Assembly (NCBI RefSeq): GCF_018224885.1
Contig: NZ_JAGTXB010000019.1
Span: 101,563-165,562 of the forward strand
Length of the DNA: 64,000 nucleotides
From: Chitinophaga hostae
GTDB taxonomy: Bacteria > Bacteroidota > Bacteroidia > Chitinophagales > Chitinophagaceae
Direction: 5' to 3'
Shown here: positions 25,964 to 34,834 of the stretch, piece after piece
How positions within the stretch are numbered: the first letter of the stretch is position 1
Layout: the number at the start of each line of letters is the position of its first letter
The notes under the pieces: model-generated
What the model was told of the DNA's origin: nothing
Databases searched by the model: none
Seen by the model: only the letters and a program-made list of their open reading frames with translations
Program-made: the position numbers and the translations under genes

Positions 25964-26491
25964 TTAATTTTTAAAGTATTTATTGACTAGTTTTAACGCT
26001 GCTTCTGGAAATATAATCATTTTATGGTTACCAATATGAGATGCTCCCAATGATTTCTCATAATGTGAAATTAACCGGGTCTTTGACGTAAAAGAAACAA
26101 ATCCATCATAACCACACTCAAGCGATAACCGGCAAGCATAGGCAAAAAGGTTACCGGGTACTCCTTCATACAATTTGGGTGCTCCTAAATTGAAAGGCGC
26201 ACTTTCAATTAGGTGAAGATAAAAGTGATCTTTATAGTCGCTTAAACTTACCAAACCTTGCAGTATATGAGGATTGCCCTCAATGGTAAGCTTAAAAACT
26301 TTCCTGTCAGTCAATCTGAATTCTTTTTTCCAGTCAAACTTCCAGCCTGTTTTAAGCGAAATATTTTTCAGATCCTCCTTCAACACCAAACTTACGTCTG
26401 TCTCAAAACTATCACCTGAGATAGTATTTAAAATGCTGTTTGTCAGTCTGTCTACTTCGATATTTATATGATATTTTGACTGTCGGGGCAT
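25964..26491 (-). CDS. GNAT-like acyltransferase domain protein
   Basis: This protein of 175 residues has an N-terminal half of charged alpha/beta sequence. Its C-terminal half reads like the core of a GNAT fold: beta-strand F-K-L-T-I-E, H-L-I-E-S-A-P-F-N, then L-Y-E-G-V-P-G-N-L-F-A-Y-A-C in the position of the acetyl-CoA loop, and S-H-Y-E-K-S-L-G-A, the motif after beta 6. It is coupled to a 61-residue basic protein and has unusual base composition. The frame extends to a TTG at 26497, but the ATG at 26491 is preferred. It could be an acetyltransferase toxin or a housekeeping GNAT; the sequence does not decide. Confidence 0.6.
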   Translation of the reverse strand: MPRQSKYHINIEVDRLTNSILNTISGDSFETDVSLVLKEDLKNISLKTGWKFDWKKEFRLTDRKVFKLTIEGNPHILQGLVSLSDYKDHFYLHLIESAPFNLGAPKLYEGVPGNLFAYACRLSLECGYDGFVSFTSKTRLISHYEKSLGASHIGNHKMIIFPEAALKLVNKYFKN

Positions 26492-26516
26492 CAACAAATT
26501 TACGAATAAAATCTCA

Positions 26517-27737
26517 TCAAATCAACGCCTGCTCCAGGTCCCTGATGATATCTCCCACACTCTCCAAACCTACGCTCATCCTTATCAATCCATCCGAAAT
26601 ACCTGCTTTTTCCCGGTCTTCTTTTTTCATGCCGGAATGGGTCATCGATGCAGGATGCGACACCAAGGTATCGAGCGTACCCACTGATACCGCGCGCAGG
26701 CACATTTGCAACCGGTCAATAAAACGCACCGCTGCCTCAAATCCATCTTTTAGTTCAAAGCTCATCACTGCGCCGGGATGCCGCATTTGCCGGGCTGATA
26801 ATTCATAGTCCGGATGCGATGGCAAACCGTTGAAATTGACGATAGACACGGCGGGATGCGTATGTAAAAATTCCGCTACCTGTATGGCATTACTGCAATG
26901 CTGTTTCATCCGGAGCTCCAGTGTTTTGACGCCCTGGATCAGCAGGAAGGTGTCAAAAGGATTGGCGCAGCCTCCCAACAGCTTCGCTGTTTTGTTCACC
27001 TTTTGCATCAGTGGAAGATCTTTTCCGATCAGCACACCGCCAATAGCAGTGCCATGTCCGTTCAGAAATTTAGTGGTAGAATGAAATACAAAATCGGCCC
27101 CGTAACGGAAAGGCTGTTGCAGGTAAGGCGTGGCAAAGGTATTGTCAACACTTACCTTCACCCCGCAGTCATGCGCTACTTTACAGATAGCGGCAATGTC
27201 CACGCAACGCATGGAGGGATTGGCGGGCGATTCAATATGGATCATCTTTATGGAACGATCCTGTTGTAACAGCTCCGCTACTGATTCCGGCTGATGCAGG
27301 TCTGCGATGAGGGCTTTTACGCCAAACTTTGGCAGAAAGTCAAATAAAAACTCATGAGTACCTCCATAAAGGGAATAATGTGTGAGTACCGTATCGCCGG
27401 CGGCTATATTAGCGAGAAACAGGGTAGCCATGGCTGCCTGTCCGCTGGCATGCAATATCGCTTTCAGGGGCAGCGGTTGCCCGTTGTCCTGCACCATTCC
27501 GAAACCTTCGAGGATGGCAATCAGTTCTTCCGCCACGGTAACGGTTGGATTGCCAAACCTGGAATAAATATATCCCGGGGCCGCACCGGAGAAACGATCC
27601 ATCCCCTGACGGGCATTATCAAAGGTAAAGGTCGACGTGGCATACACCGGTACCAGGTGGGCATTCTGCCCCAAATCAGACTGGGCGGCATGAATGGCCG
27701 CGGAGGCCATTTCTGAAAAAATCGGATGATGGTTCAT
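26517..27737 (-). CDS. Cys/Met-metabolism PLP-dependent lyase or synthase
   Basis: This cytosolic enzyme of 406 residues belongs to the trans-sulfuration family (cystathionine gamma-synthase/lyase, methionine gamma-lyase, O-acylhomoserine sulfhydrylase). Landmarks are Y-S-R-F-G-N-P-T (phosphate and substrate contacts from the neighbouring subunit) and H-S-T-T-K223-F-L-N-G-H-G with the PLP lysine, followed near the C-terminus by V-G-T-L-D-T-L-V-S-H-P-A-S-M-T-H and L-I-R-M-S-V-G-L-E. These do not separate lyase from synthase. It stands alone, so the context gives no hint. Confidence 0.9.
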   Translation of the reverse strand: MNHHPIFSEMASAAIHAAQSDLGQNAHLVPVYATSTFTFDNARQGMDRFSGAAPGYIYSRFGNPTVTVAEELIAILEGFGMVQDNGQPLPLKAILHASGQAAMATLFLANIAAGDTVLTHYSLYGGTHEFLFDFLPKFGVKALIADLHQPESVAELLQQDRSIKMIHIESPANPSMRCVDIAAICKVAHDCGVKVSVDNTFATPYLQQPFRYGADFVFHSTTKFLNGHGTAIGGVLIGKDLPLMQKVNKTAKLLGGCANPFDTFLLIQGVKTLELRMKQHCSNAIQVAEFLHTHPAVSIVNFNGLPSHPDYELSARQMRHPGAVMSFELKDGFEAAVRFIDRLQMCLRAVSVGTLDTLVSHPASMTHSGMKKEDREKAGISDGLIRMSVGLESVGDIIRDLEQALI

Positions 27738-27867
27738 GGCGTAAATTTATCACTTCAACAGTTGATAATGAATAAAAAAGGAAGCAGGGAAAAGAAAGCG
27801 CTTGCTGGAAAAGTTGAAATGATATAATATTGGTGATCGTTTTTTCCCACAAAACCTGAAACACGCT

Positions 27868-28458
27868 TTGAATAATACTGAGGACAGGCTACTTTTTTCA
27901 AAAATTGCTGTTGGAGATGAAACCGCCTTCCGTTTATTGTATCATCGCTACAATGCAGTATTGTCGGGCTCTGTAAAGAAACTGCTGAAAACGGATGCTG
28001 CGGCTGAAGAAGTACTGCAGGAAGTTTTTTTGAAAATATGGCTGGTGCGGCATACGCTGGCGGATATCGAAAATCCCGGTGGCTGGATGTATACGCTGGC
28101 CGCCAACTATTCTCTTTCCGCCCTCCGGAAACATGCGCGGGAAAAACACCGGCAGGATGATATTTCGGAAGATGTACCAGACAACGAAGATCTCTCCTCC
28201 GGCATTTATGCCAGGGAGTTGCAGGAACTGATTAAACATGCGGTAGAAAAACTACCCGCCTCCCGCAGGGAAGTGTTTATGATGAATACCCGGGACGGCA
28301 AATCACGCAAAGAGATCGCCACTGCGTTGGATATCTCCGAAAATACGGTCAAAAACCAGCTGGTCACCGCCCGCAAATTTATTCGTGAATACCTGGAAAA
28401 ACAAACAGGAACACGACTTCCTATCCTCCTGATTATACTCCTATCCAGATTTTTTTAA
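27868..28458 (+). CDS. ECF sigma-70 family RNA polymerase sigma factor
   Basis: The protein has 196 residues. Region 2 shows F-R-L-L-Y-H-R-Y-N, then E-V-L-Q-E-V-F-L-K-I-W and W-M-Y-T-L-A-A-N. Region 4 shows LPASRREVFMMNTRDGKSRK, then I-A-T-A-L-D-I-S-E-N-T-V-K-N-Q. The C-terminus is hydrophobic (L-L-I-I-L-L-S-R-F-F). Translation must start at TTG 27868 or a nearby weak codon, because no ATG precedes region 2; the same holds for the other ECF sigma gene in the window. It is followed by fecR, susC, susD and two hydrolase genes on the same strand and is the likely activator of that locus. Confidence 0.9.
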   Translation: MNNTEDRLLFSKIAVGDETAFRLLYHRYNAVLSGSVKKLLKTDAAAEEVLQEVFLKIWLVRHTLADIENPGGWMYTLAANYSLSALRKHAREKHRQDDISEDVPDNEDLSSGIYARELQELIKHAVEKLPASRREVFMMNTRDGKSRKEIATALDISENTVKNQLVTARKFIREYLEKQTGTRLPILLIILLSRFF

Positions 28459-28502
28459 TTTTTTTTAGTGACGCATAGTACAGTGCCTGTTTCCTGGCGT
28501 CT

Positions 28503-29687
28503 ATGAGCAAAAGAAGGGATTGTATCGTGGAAGCAAAAGAGTACTACCGGTTTTTATTGCATCGTTATTATAACGGCACCGCCACCGCTGCGGAAGAGGA
28601 AGAATTGTTTACTGCACTGCGCAGCAATACGGACGAGGAAGAATGGACCTCCCTCATCAGCGAGCTGCATGCCAATGCTGCTGCCGATCCGGCCTATGAT
28701 CCGGCGCTTTATGAAGCCAATATAGATCGTATTCTCCACCCGGCAATGCCGCTCAAAAAGCTACGCTCCTACCGTTGGTATTATGCCGCTGCCGCCTCTT
28801 TGCTGCTGTTGATTGCCGCAGGCGGCTATCTTAACCGGCAACGGGCTCCGAAAGCGCCCGCTGCACCCGCATTGGCCATTGCCGCCGATGTGCAACCCGG
28901 CAGGAATGGCGCCGTGCTTACCCTCGGCGATGGCAGCCAGGTGGTGCTCGACAGTTTACATAACGGTGTGATCAGCACCCAGCAAGGCACAAAGGTGCTG
29001 CTGCGTAACGGACAGCTTTCCTATGATGCCTCCGCAGCCGGCACCGTAAGCTATAATACGATGACCACGCCAAGAGGACGTAAATTTCGCCTGCAGCTGC
29101 CCGATGGCACCAACGTATGGTTAAACGCTGCCAGCGCCATCAGCTTCCCCACTGCCTTTACCGGTAATAACAGAACAATATCCCTTACGGGAGAAGCCTA
29201 CTTTGAAGTAGCGCCCGACAAAGCACTGCCATTCATTGTAAAAATAAATAATGAAACTGCCGTGGAAGTACTCGGTACCCATTTTAATATCAGCTCTTAC
29301 CAGGACGATGCCAGCATCAGCACCACCCTGCTGGAAGGAGCCGTGCGCGTAAAAGCGCCGCAACAATCCAGGGTACTGCAGCCAGGACAGCAACTGGCCA
29401 TCAACAGAGCATCCGGCGCCACCACATTCCATCCGCTGGTGGATACACTCGCGGTAATTGCCTGGAAAAATGGCAACCTGAACTTCCAGGATAAACAGCT
29501 AACAGCCGTGATGAGCATGATTGCAAGATGGTACGACATTGAAGTGGTGTATGAAACAACACCTCCCAACATCACGTTCGTAGGGGAAATAGGCAGTGAT
29601 GTAACACTTGCCAGCGTATTAACATTCCTGAAGGATTCGGGTATTCACTTCCGTTTGGAAGGGAGAAAATTGATTATAGGAGCTTAA
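28503..29687 (+). CDS. FecR-family anti-sigma factor
   Basis: This inner-membrane protein of 394 residues has a cytoplasmic N-terminus, one transmembrane helix at about residues 92-110 (Y-Y-A-A-A-A-S-L-L-L-L-I-A-A-G-G-Y-L), a periplasmic FecR domain with TPRGRKFRLQLPDGTNVWLNA and L-T-G-E-A-Y-F-E-V, and a C-terminal DUF4974-type domain (L-T-A-V-M-S-M-I-A-R-W-Y-D-I-E). It starts 44 bases after the sigma gene. Together with it and the STN-bearing SusC, it forms a trans-envelope signalling chain. Confidence 0.93.
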   Translation: MSKRRDCIVEAKEYYRFLLHRYYNGTATAAEEEELFTALRSNTDEEEWTSLISELHANAAADPAYDPALYEANIDRILHPAMPLKKLRSYRWYYAAAASLLLLIAAGGYLNRQRAPKAPAAPALAIAADVQPGRNGAVLTLGDGSQVVLDSLHNGVISTQQGTKVLLRNGQLSYDASAAGTVSYNTMTTPRGRKFRLQLPDGTNVWLNAASAISFPTAFTGNNRTISLTGEAYFEVAPDKALPFIVKINNETAVEVLGTHFNISSYQDDASISTTLLEGAVRVKAPQQSRVLQPGQQLAINRASGATTFHPLVDTLAVIAWKNGNLNFQDKQLTAVMSMIARWYDIEVVYETTPPNITFVGEIGSDVTLASVLTFLKDSGIHFRLEGRKLIIGA

Positions 29688-29730
29688 AATATCATCACAC
29701 AACCAAAGAAAGAATGTTATAGAAAAACAG

Positions 29731-29804
29731 TGAACTAAAGTTCAGCCATCACTGCCAAGGATACTGGTAATAAAAAACCGAAGGTGTTTCGACCACCTCC
29801 GGTT
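29731..29804 (+). other. Two hairpins in the leader between fecR-type and susC-type genes
   Basis: TGAACT at 29731-29736 pairs with AGTTCA at 29739-29744, and AACCGAAGGTG (29776-29786) pairs with CACCTCCGGTT (29794-29804) with one mismatch. They lie in the 192-base gap before the chosen SusC start. They could set relative expression of regulators and transporter; no T run follows, so they are not clear terminators. Confidence 0.35.
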
Positions 29805-29879
29805 AAAAGATTACAGCTATGCAAAGCAGTTGAGTATTCCAGACAACTATCTATTTACAAGCCAAATCAATGCAAAGCT

Positions 29880-32800
29880 ATGCAAAAAATTGCTCTTTGT
29901 AACCAGGCCCGCTATGTACCTACGTCAACGAAAGTACTTAACCGGAGCTGGTTTCCAACCAAAATGCTGTTAGTTATGAAACTGACATTTTTATTGCTTA
30001 CGGTCGTTCTGTTAAATGTGAATGCCACCGGGTATGCACAACTCATCACCTGGTCAGGAAAAAATGTACCGGTGGAAAAAATCTTTACCGTCATCCGAAT
30101 GCAGTCCGGCTACACTGTTGTGGCCAGCAGGGACGTATTGAAAAATGCCAGCCCCGTTACCATGAAGGTGGAAAACGCACCTGTACGCGCGTTTCTCGAC
30201 CTGATGCTGAAAGATCAGCCACTGAAGTATGAAATCGTCAACAAATCGATTTTTATTTCTCCCAAACCAACAACACCCATCGTTACCAACCTTACCATCA
30301 CCGCGCCACCGGCAGATGTAAATGGAAAGGTGACAGACGAAGCAGGCGCCCCTTTACCCGGGGTGTCCGTCAGGGTAAAGGGTACTTCCCAGGGCGTGAG
30401 CACCGGAACAGATGGCACCTATACCCTTCATATTGCCGCTGATGGCCCGCAGGTATTGGTTTTCTCCTACCTGGGAATGATCCCGCAGGAGGTAACAGTA
30501 ACGGGCAACGGCACGTTTAACGTGGTATTGAAAGCATCCATTGAACAACAAACCGAAGTGGTAGTAGTTGGATATGGTACCCAGAAAAGAAGCGATGTAA
30601 CAGGCGCAGTGGCTTCTGTGCCTAAAGAAAGACTGCAGAACCTGCCCGTTACAAATGTTTTGCAATCGATTCAAGGAACTACCCCCGGCGTTAATATCGT
30701 GAGCAACAGCAGCAAACCAGGCAGCTCTCCCGCCTTCTATCTGCGCGGACTGAAATCCATCAATGCCAGCAACGCACCGCTGATAGTACTCGATGGAATT
30801 CCTTTCAGTGGCTCCTATAATGATATCAACCCAAACGATATTGCCTCCATCGACCTGCTGAAAGATGTTTCAGCCGCCGCCATCTACGGATCACGCGGCG
30901 CCAACGGTGTAATCATGATCACCACCAAAAAAGGAAAAACCGGCAAACCTGTTATATCCTATAATGGTTATGCAGGACCCGAGTACCAGTCCAACACCGT
31001 GAAACAAATGAATGGTGAAGAGTACCGCACTAAAAATCACTGGTATAATATCCAGGCCGGCCGGCCCGATGCGCCAGACCTGCCTTACCTTACTGAACAA
31101 AAGAATTTTGCCAACGGCACACCGGAAGTAGACTGGCTCAAAGAAATCAAACAACAGGGATATATCCACAGCCATGAACTAAGCATTTCCGGCGGTACCG
31201 ATAACGTTAAATACTATGTATCCGGCACCTATCTGAAAGAAGAAGGCTCCATCAAGGGTTATCAGTACAACCGCGCCAGTATCCGCGCCAATATAGACGC
31301 CAACGTTACCTCCTGGCTGAAAGCAGGTGTAAATATGTTTTTTGTGAACAACAACCAGGACGGCGGCAAAGCCACCCTGTTTGATGCCAACGCGCTGAGT
31401 CCCTATGGCTCCCTGTACAATGCAGCCGGCGATTATGAAGTATATCCCATTGCCCCGCAAACATTGTATATGAGTCCGCTCATCAACCTGTACAATCCGG
31501 GACTTGACCGTGGTAAAAACATCACTTCCAGCGGATATGTAGAAGCTGCACCCGCTTTCCTGAAAGGACTGAAGTACCACATGAACGCTTCCTATGCTTT
31601 CCGCCCCAGCCGCAGTGCCGACTACAGCGGCCGCAAAATGGGCGATATGCTGGGTACCGCCAGCGTATATAACGAAGAAAACAAACAGTGGATCGTAGAA
31701 AACATCCTGAGCTACAACCTGCATGTGAAAAAACATGCCCTGGATTTTACCGCCTTGTATAGCGCCCAGCAGGATGAACAATTTACCTCCCAACTGGATG
31801 CCTCTTCCTTCGTAAATGATAACCTGGATTTCAACAACCTGAAAGCCGCACAGGTGCAGAAAACGACGACCTCCTATACCGGCAGCGCACTGCTGTCGCA
31901 AATGTTCAGGGTAAATTATAACTACGACAGCCGCTACCTGCTCACCGCTACCATCCGCCGTGACGGCTATTCCGGGTTCGGCGCCAATAACAAGTATGGC
32001 GTATTTCCCTCTATTGCCGCAGGATGGAATATCCAACAGGAAAAATTCATGGCCGCAATACCAACCATCACCCAGCTGAAGTTAAGAGCCTCGTATGGTA
32101 AATCCGGTAACCAGGCCGTTGGTTCTTATAAAACACTGTCCAGGCTCGCCACCGCCAACTACATCTACGATGGTGTTACCACCATCGGCGTAGTGCCTAA
32201 CACCATAGGTAACCCCAACCTGAAATGGGAAACCACTTCCGGCCTCAACGCAGGAATCGATTTCGCCGTTTTACACGACCGTCTCAGCGGCAGCATTGAA
32301 GTTTACAGCACGCATACCAACGACCTGCTGCTGAACAGGAAAATTCCTGCCATCAACGGATATACTTCTATCTATGATAACATAGGTGAAACAGCCAACA
32401 AAGGACTGGAGATATTGCTGAACAGCCGCAATATCCAAACCGATCACTTCTCCTGGCAAACATCTTTCAACATCTCCTTTAATAAAAATAAAGTAGTAGC
32501 CCTCTATGGCGATAATAAAGATGATATCGGTAACAACCTCTTTATCGGTAAACCCATGCTGGGCATCTACGATTATACCATGACCGGTATCTGGCAGGTA
32601 GGTGAAGATGCAAAAGTAGATCCGGGTGCAAAACCAGGGTATATCAAATTCAAAGACATCGATAACAGCGGCAAAATAGATGCGGCCGACCGCTCCTATC
32701 TCGGTACTCAATTACCAAAATATGTAGCCGGTTTAACCAATACTTTCCGCTACAACAACTTTACCTTAAACATATTCCTGCAGGATGTACACGGCTTATT

Positions 32801-33221
32801 ACGTGCCAACAATATCCTCGATAACAGGGACCAGGCTGGCGTCATTAACCTGCCCGCAGAAATTCCTTACTGGACTTTCGACAATAAAATCAACACCAAT
32901 CCTGCTTTATTCTATACCAATCCAAAAGGCTATAAGTATGCGCAGGATGCCTCTTTTATCCGCTTGAAGGATGTTACACTCAGTTATAATTTTGATAAAC
33001 AGGTATTACAGCGTTCTAAAATTTCCAACCTGCAGGTGTATGTCAGCGGCCGTAACCTCGCCACCTTTACCAAATGGCAGGGCTATGACCCGGAAACATC
33101 TCCGTCGACCATCACCTCCTCAGACGCACGTTTAAATAACGGACAGGGCGCAGGGCAGCAGAGTTCGGATTTTTATCCGCTTAACACCACCATCATCATG
33201 GGGGTAAATATCAGTTTTTAA
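29880..33221 (+). CDS. SusC-like TonB-dependent transporter with STN signalling domain
   Basis: This outer-membrane transporter has about 1113 residues from ATG 29880. The frame is open to 29784, but that part is not conserved-looking. A long N-terminal stretch precedes the signal peptide (M-K-L-T-F-L-L-L-T-V-V-L-L-N-V, ending G-Y-A-Q), typical of Chitinophaga SusC proteins. Next are the STN domain (V-P-V-E-K-I-F-T-V-I-R-M-Q-S-G-Y), a carboxypeptidase-D regulatory-like domain (D-V-N-G-K-V-T-D-E-A-G-A-P-L-P-G-V), the plug with VVVVGYGTQKRSDVTGAV and IYGSRGANGVIMITTKKG, and the beta barrel ending M-G-V-N-I-S-F. The STN domain and the adjacent sigma/FecR pair imply substrate-triggered autoinduction. 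It is followed by SusD after 11 bases. Confidence 0.95.
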   Translation: MQKIALCNQARYVPTSTKVLNRSWFPTKMLLVMKLTFLLLTVVLLNVNATGYAQLITWSGKNVPVEKIFTVIRMQSGYTVVASRDVLKNASPVTMKVENAPVRAFLDLMLKDQPLKYEIVNKSIFISPKPTTPIVTNLTITAPPADVNGKVTDEAGAPLPGVSVRVKGTSQGVSTGTDGTYTLHIAADGPQVLVFSYLGMIPQEVTVTGNGTFNVVLKASIEQQTEVVVVGYGTQKRSDVTGAVASVPKERLQNLPVTNVLQSIQGTTPGVNIVSNSSKPGSSPAFYLRGLKSINASNAPLIVLDGIPFSGSYNDINPNDIASIDLLKDVSAAAIYGSRGANGVIMITTKKGKTGKPVISYNGYAGPEYQSNTVKQMNGEEYRTKNHWYNIQAGRPDAPDLPYLTEQKNFANGTPEVDWLKEIKQQGYIHSHELSISGGTDNVKYYVSGTYLKEEGSIKGYQYNRASIRANIDANVTSWLKAGVNMFFVNNNQDGGKATLFDANALSPYGSLYNAAGDYEVYPIAPQTLYMSPLINLYNPGLDRGKNITSSGYVEAAPAFLKGLKYHMNASYAFRPSRSADYSGRKMGDMLGTASVYNEENKQWIVENILSYNLHVKKHALDFTALYSAQQDEQFTSQLDASSFVNDNLDFNNLKAAQVQKTTTSYTGSALLSQMFRVNYNYDSRYLLTATIRRDGYSGFGANNKYGVFPSIAAGWNIQQEKFMAAIPTITQLKLRASYGKSGNQAVGSYKTLSRLATANYIYDGVTTIGVVPNTIGNPNLKWETTSGLNAGIDFAVLHDRLSGSIEVYSTHTNDLLLNRKIPAINGYTSIYDNIGETANKGLEILLNSRNIQTDHFSWQTSFNISFNKNKVVALYGDNKDDIGNNLFIGKPMLGIYDYTMTGIWQVGEDAKVDPGAKPGYIKFKDIDNSGKIDAADRSYLGTQLPKYVAGLTNTFRYNNFTLNIFLQDVHGLLRANNILDNRDQAGVINLPAEIPYWTFDNKINTNPALFYTNPKGYKYAQDASFIRLKDVTLSYNFDKQVLQRSKISNLQVYVSGRNLATFTKWQGYDPETSPSTITSSDARLNNGQGAGQQSSDFYPLNTTIIMGVNISF

Positions 33222-33232
33222 TTTAAAAAGAT

Positions 33233-34822
33233 ATGACGATGAAAAAAAGCTTATATATATGCGGAATGCTGGCAGCAGGTGTGTTCATAACGAGCCTGTC
33301 TTCCTGCAGCAAAAGTTTTCTCGACGAACACCTCAAGTCCGATTACGCACCGGATAACACACTGGTAGATCCCCTGGGCTTTGAAGCTGCCAGCACCGGC
33401 ATGCTCAGCAACGTACGTAACGATTACGGGGATGTGCAGGGGTTACTGGCCACCTTCTACGTAGGCACCGATATGGCTGTTACCGGTCAGCCGAATACCG
33501 TACAGGCGCCGTATGAAAATTATCAGAACCTCAATTCTCAAACCGGTTCGCTGGTAAACATCTGGAACTGGGGATATAAAGTGATCAATACGGCCAACGT
33601 AATTATCAACGCATCTCAAAATCCGGCCGCTACCCTCAGCCAGGAGCAACGCGATTTTTATAAAGCAGAAGCCTGTTTCTTCCGGGCATATGCCTATAAT
33701 CATTTGTCGATCCTGTTTGGCGGCGTGCCGCTCATCACCGCGCCCGTATCCGTGCCACGTACCGATTACACCAGGGCCACAGAAGATGCCGTGATACAGC
33801 AGATCATCGCAGATCTTACCTTTGCGGAAGCACATCTTCCCGACCCGGCAGGCGTAACAAAACAAGGCCGCATCAATAAATTTGCAGCAACACAACTGCT
33901 GGCCGAAGCATCGCTCCGCGCCAACAAACCCGCAGATGCGGAAGCGGCAGCCAAACGTGTTATCGACAGCAAATTCTTCCAGCTCATCACTGCCCGCTAC
34001 GGTACCAAAGCATCGCTGCCCGGTGATCCGTTTGCAGATATGTTTACCTACGGCAACATGCGCCGCAGCCAGGGCAATACAGAAGCCATCTGGGTAATAG
34101 AACAGCAATATAATGTTACCGGTGGCGGTTCCGCCTTTGATCAGCGCCGCCGCGAATGGGGACCATTCTACGTAAATGTGGCCGGTATGAAAGTCTGCGA
34201 TTCCCTCGGCGGCCGCGGCATAGGCAGGATCAGGCCTACCAACTGGTGGACCTATGAACTGTACGAACAAAAAGATATGCGTAACTCGCCTTATAACATC
34301 CGTCGTAACTATTACTACAATGATCCGGCTTCCCCTAAATACGGCCAACCGGTCACCGTTAGCGGATTTGATACCATCCAGAATATTTACGCACATACCA
34401 CTAAATGGTACGAGTTCCAGCCACAGGATATACAAGGCGCTCAGTCGTATAAAGACAGGATACAAATGCGTCTTGGCGAAACCTACCTGCTGCTGGCCGA
34501 AGCCCAGCTGCAGCAGGGACGCCCCGGCGACGCCGCTGCCAGCATCAACGTGATCCGCAACCGCGCACACGCTACGCCTATACAGGCCAGCGACGTAACC
34601 ATGGATTATATCCTCGATGAAAGAGCCAGGGAACTGACCGCAGAAGAGCTGCGCAGACTCACCCTCATCAGAACAAAAAAACTGGTGGAAAGAGTACGGA
34701 AATATAATCCGAAAGTAGCACCTACCATCAGCGACTTCAACATACACTTACCCATTCCGCAGGCGGAAATCGATGTGAACAAAGATGCCGCACTAACACA
34801 GAACGACGGCTATAGCAAATAA
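33233..34822 (+). CDS. SusD/RagB-family nutrient-binding lipoprotein
   Basis: This surface lipoprotein has 529 residues; the ATG at 33239 is an equally good start. The signal peptide ends in the lipobox S-L-S-S-C, followed by S-K-S-F-L-D-E, the classical SusD opening. TPR-like helices include Y-K-A-E-A-C-F-F-R-A-Y-A-Y-N-H-L and L-G-E-T-Y-L-L-L-A-E-A-Q-L-Q, then D-E-R-A-R-E-L-T-A-E-E. The C-terminus has L-P-I-P-Q-A-E-I-D-V-N. It is cotranscribed with the SusC before it and the GH2 gene 12 bases after it, and would bind the glycan cleaved by the GH2 and GH29 enzymes. Confidence 0.95.
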   Translation: MTMKKSLYICGMLAAGVFITSLSSCSKSFLDEHLKSDYAPDNTLVDPLGFEAASTGMLSNVRNDYGDVQGLLATFYVGTDMAVTGQPNTVQAPYENYQNLNSQTGSLVNIWNWGYKVINTANVIINASQNPAATLSQEQRDFYKAEACFFRAYAYNHLSILFGGVPLITAPVSVPRTDYTRATEDAVIQQIIADLTFAEAHLPDPAGVTKQGRINKFAATQLLAEASLRANKPADAEAAAKRVIDSKFFQLITARYGTKASLPGDPFADMFTYGNMRRSQGNTEAIWVIEQQYNVTGGGSAFDQRRREWGPFYVNVAGMKVCDSLGGRGIGRIRPTNWWTYELYEQKDMRNSPYNIRRNYYYNDPASPKYGQPVTVSGFDTIQNIYAHTTKWYEFQPQDIQGAQSYKDRIQMRLGETYLLLAEAQLQQGRPGDAAASINVIRNRAHATPIQASDVTMDYILDERARELTAEELRRLTLIRTKKLVERVRKYNPKVAPTISDFNIHLPIPQAEIDVNKDAALTQNDGYSK

Positions 34823-34834
34823 TAATCAGCACAG

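Noticed and set aside
31179..32036. 285-codon open frame on the minus strand
   Set aside because: It is antisense to the SusC barrel and has no recognisable domain.
33443..34747. 434-codon open frame on the minus strand
   Set aside because: It is antisense to the SusD gene and its Cys/Gly/Ile-rich translation has no domain logic; it is a by-product of the base composition of the real gene.
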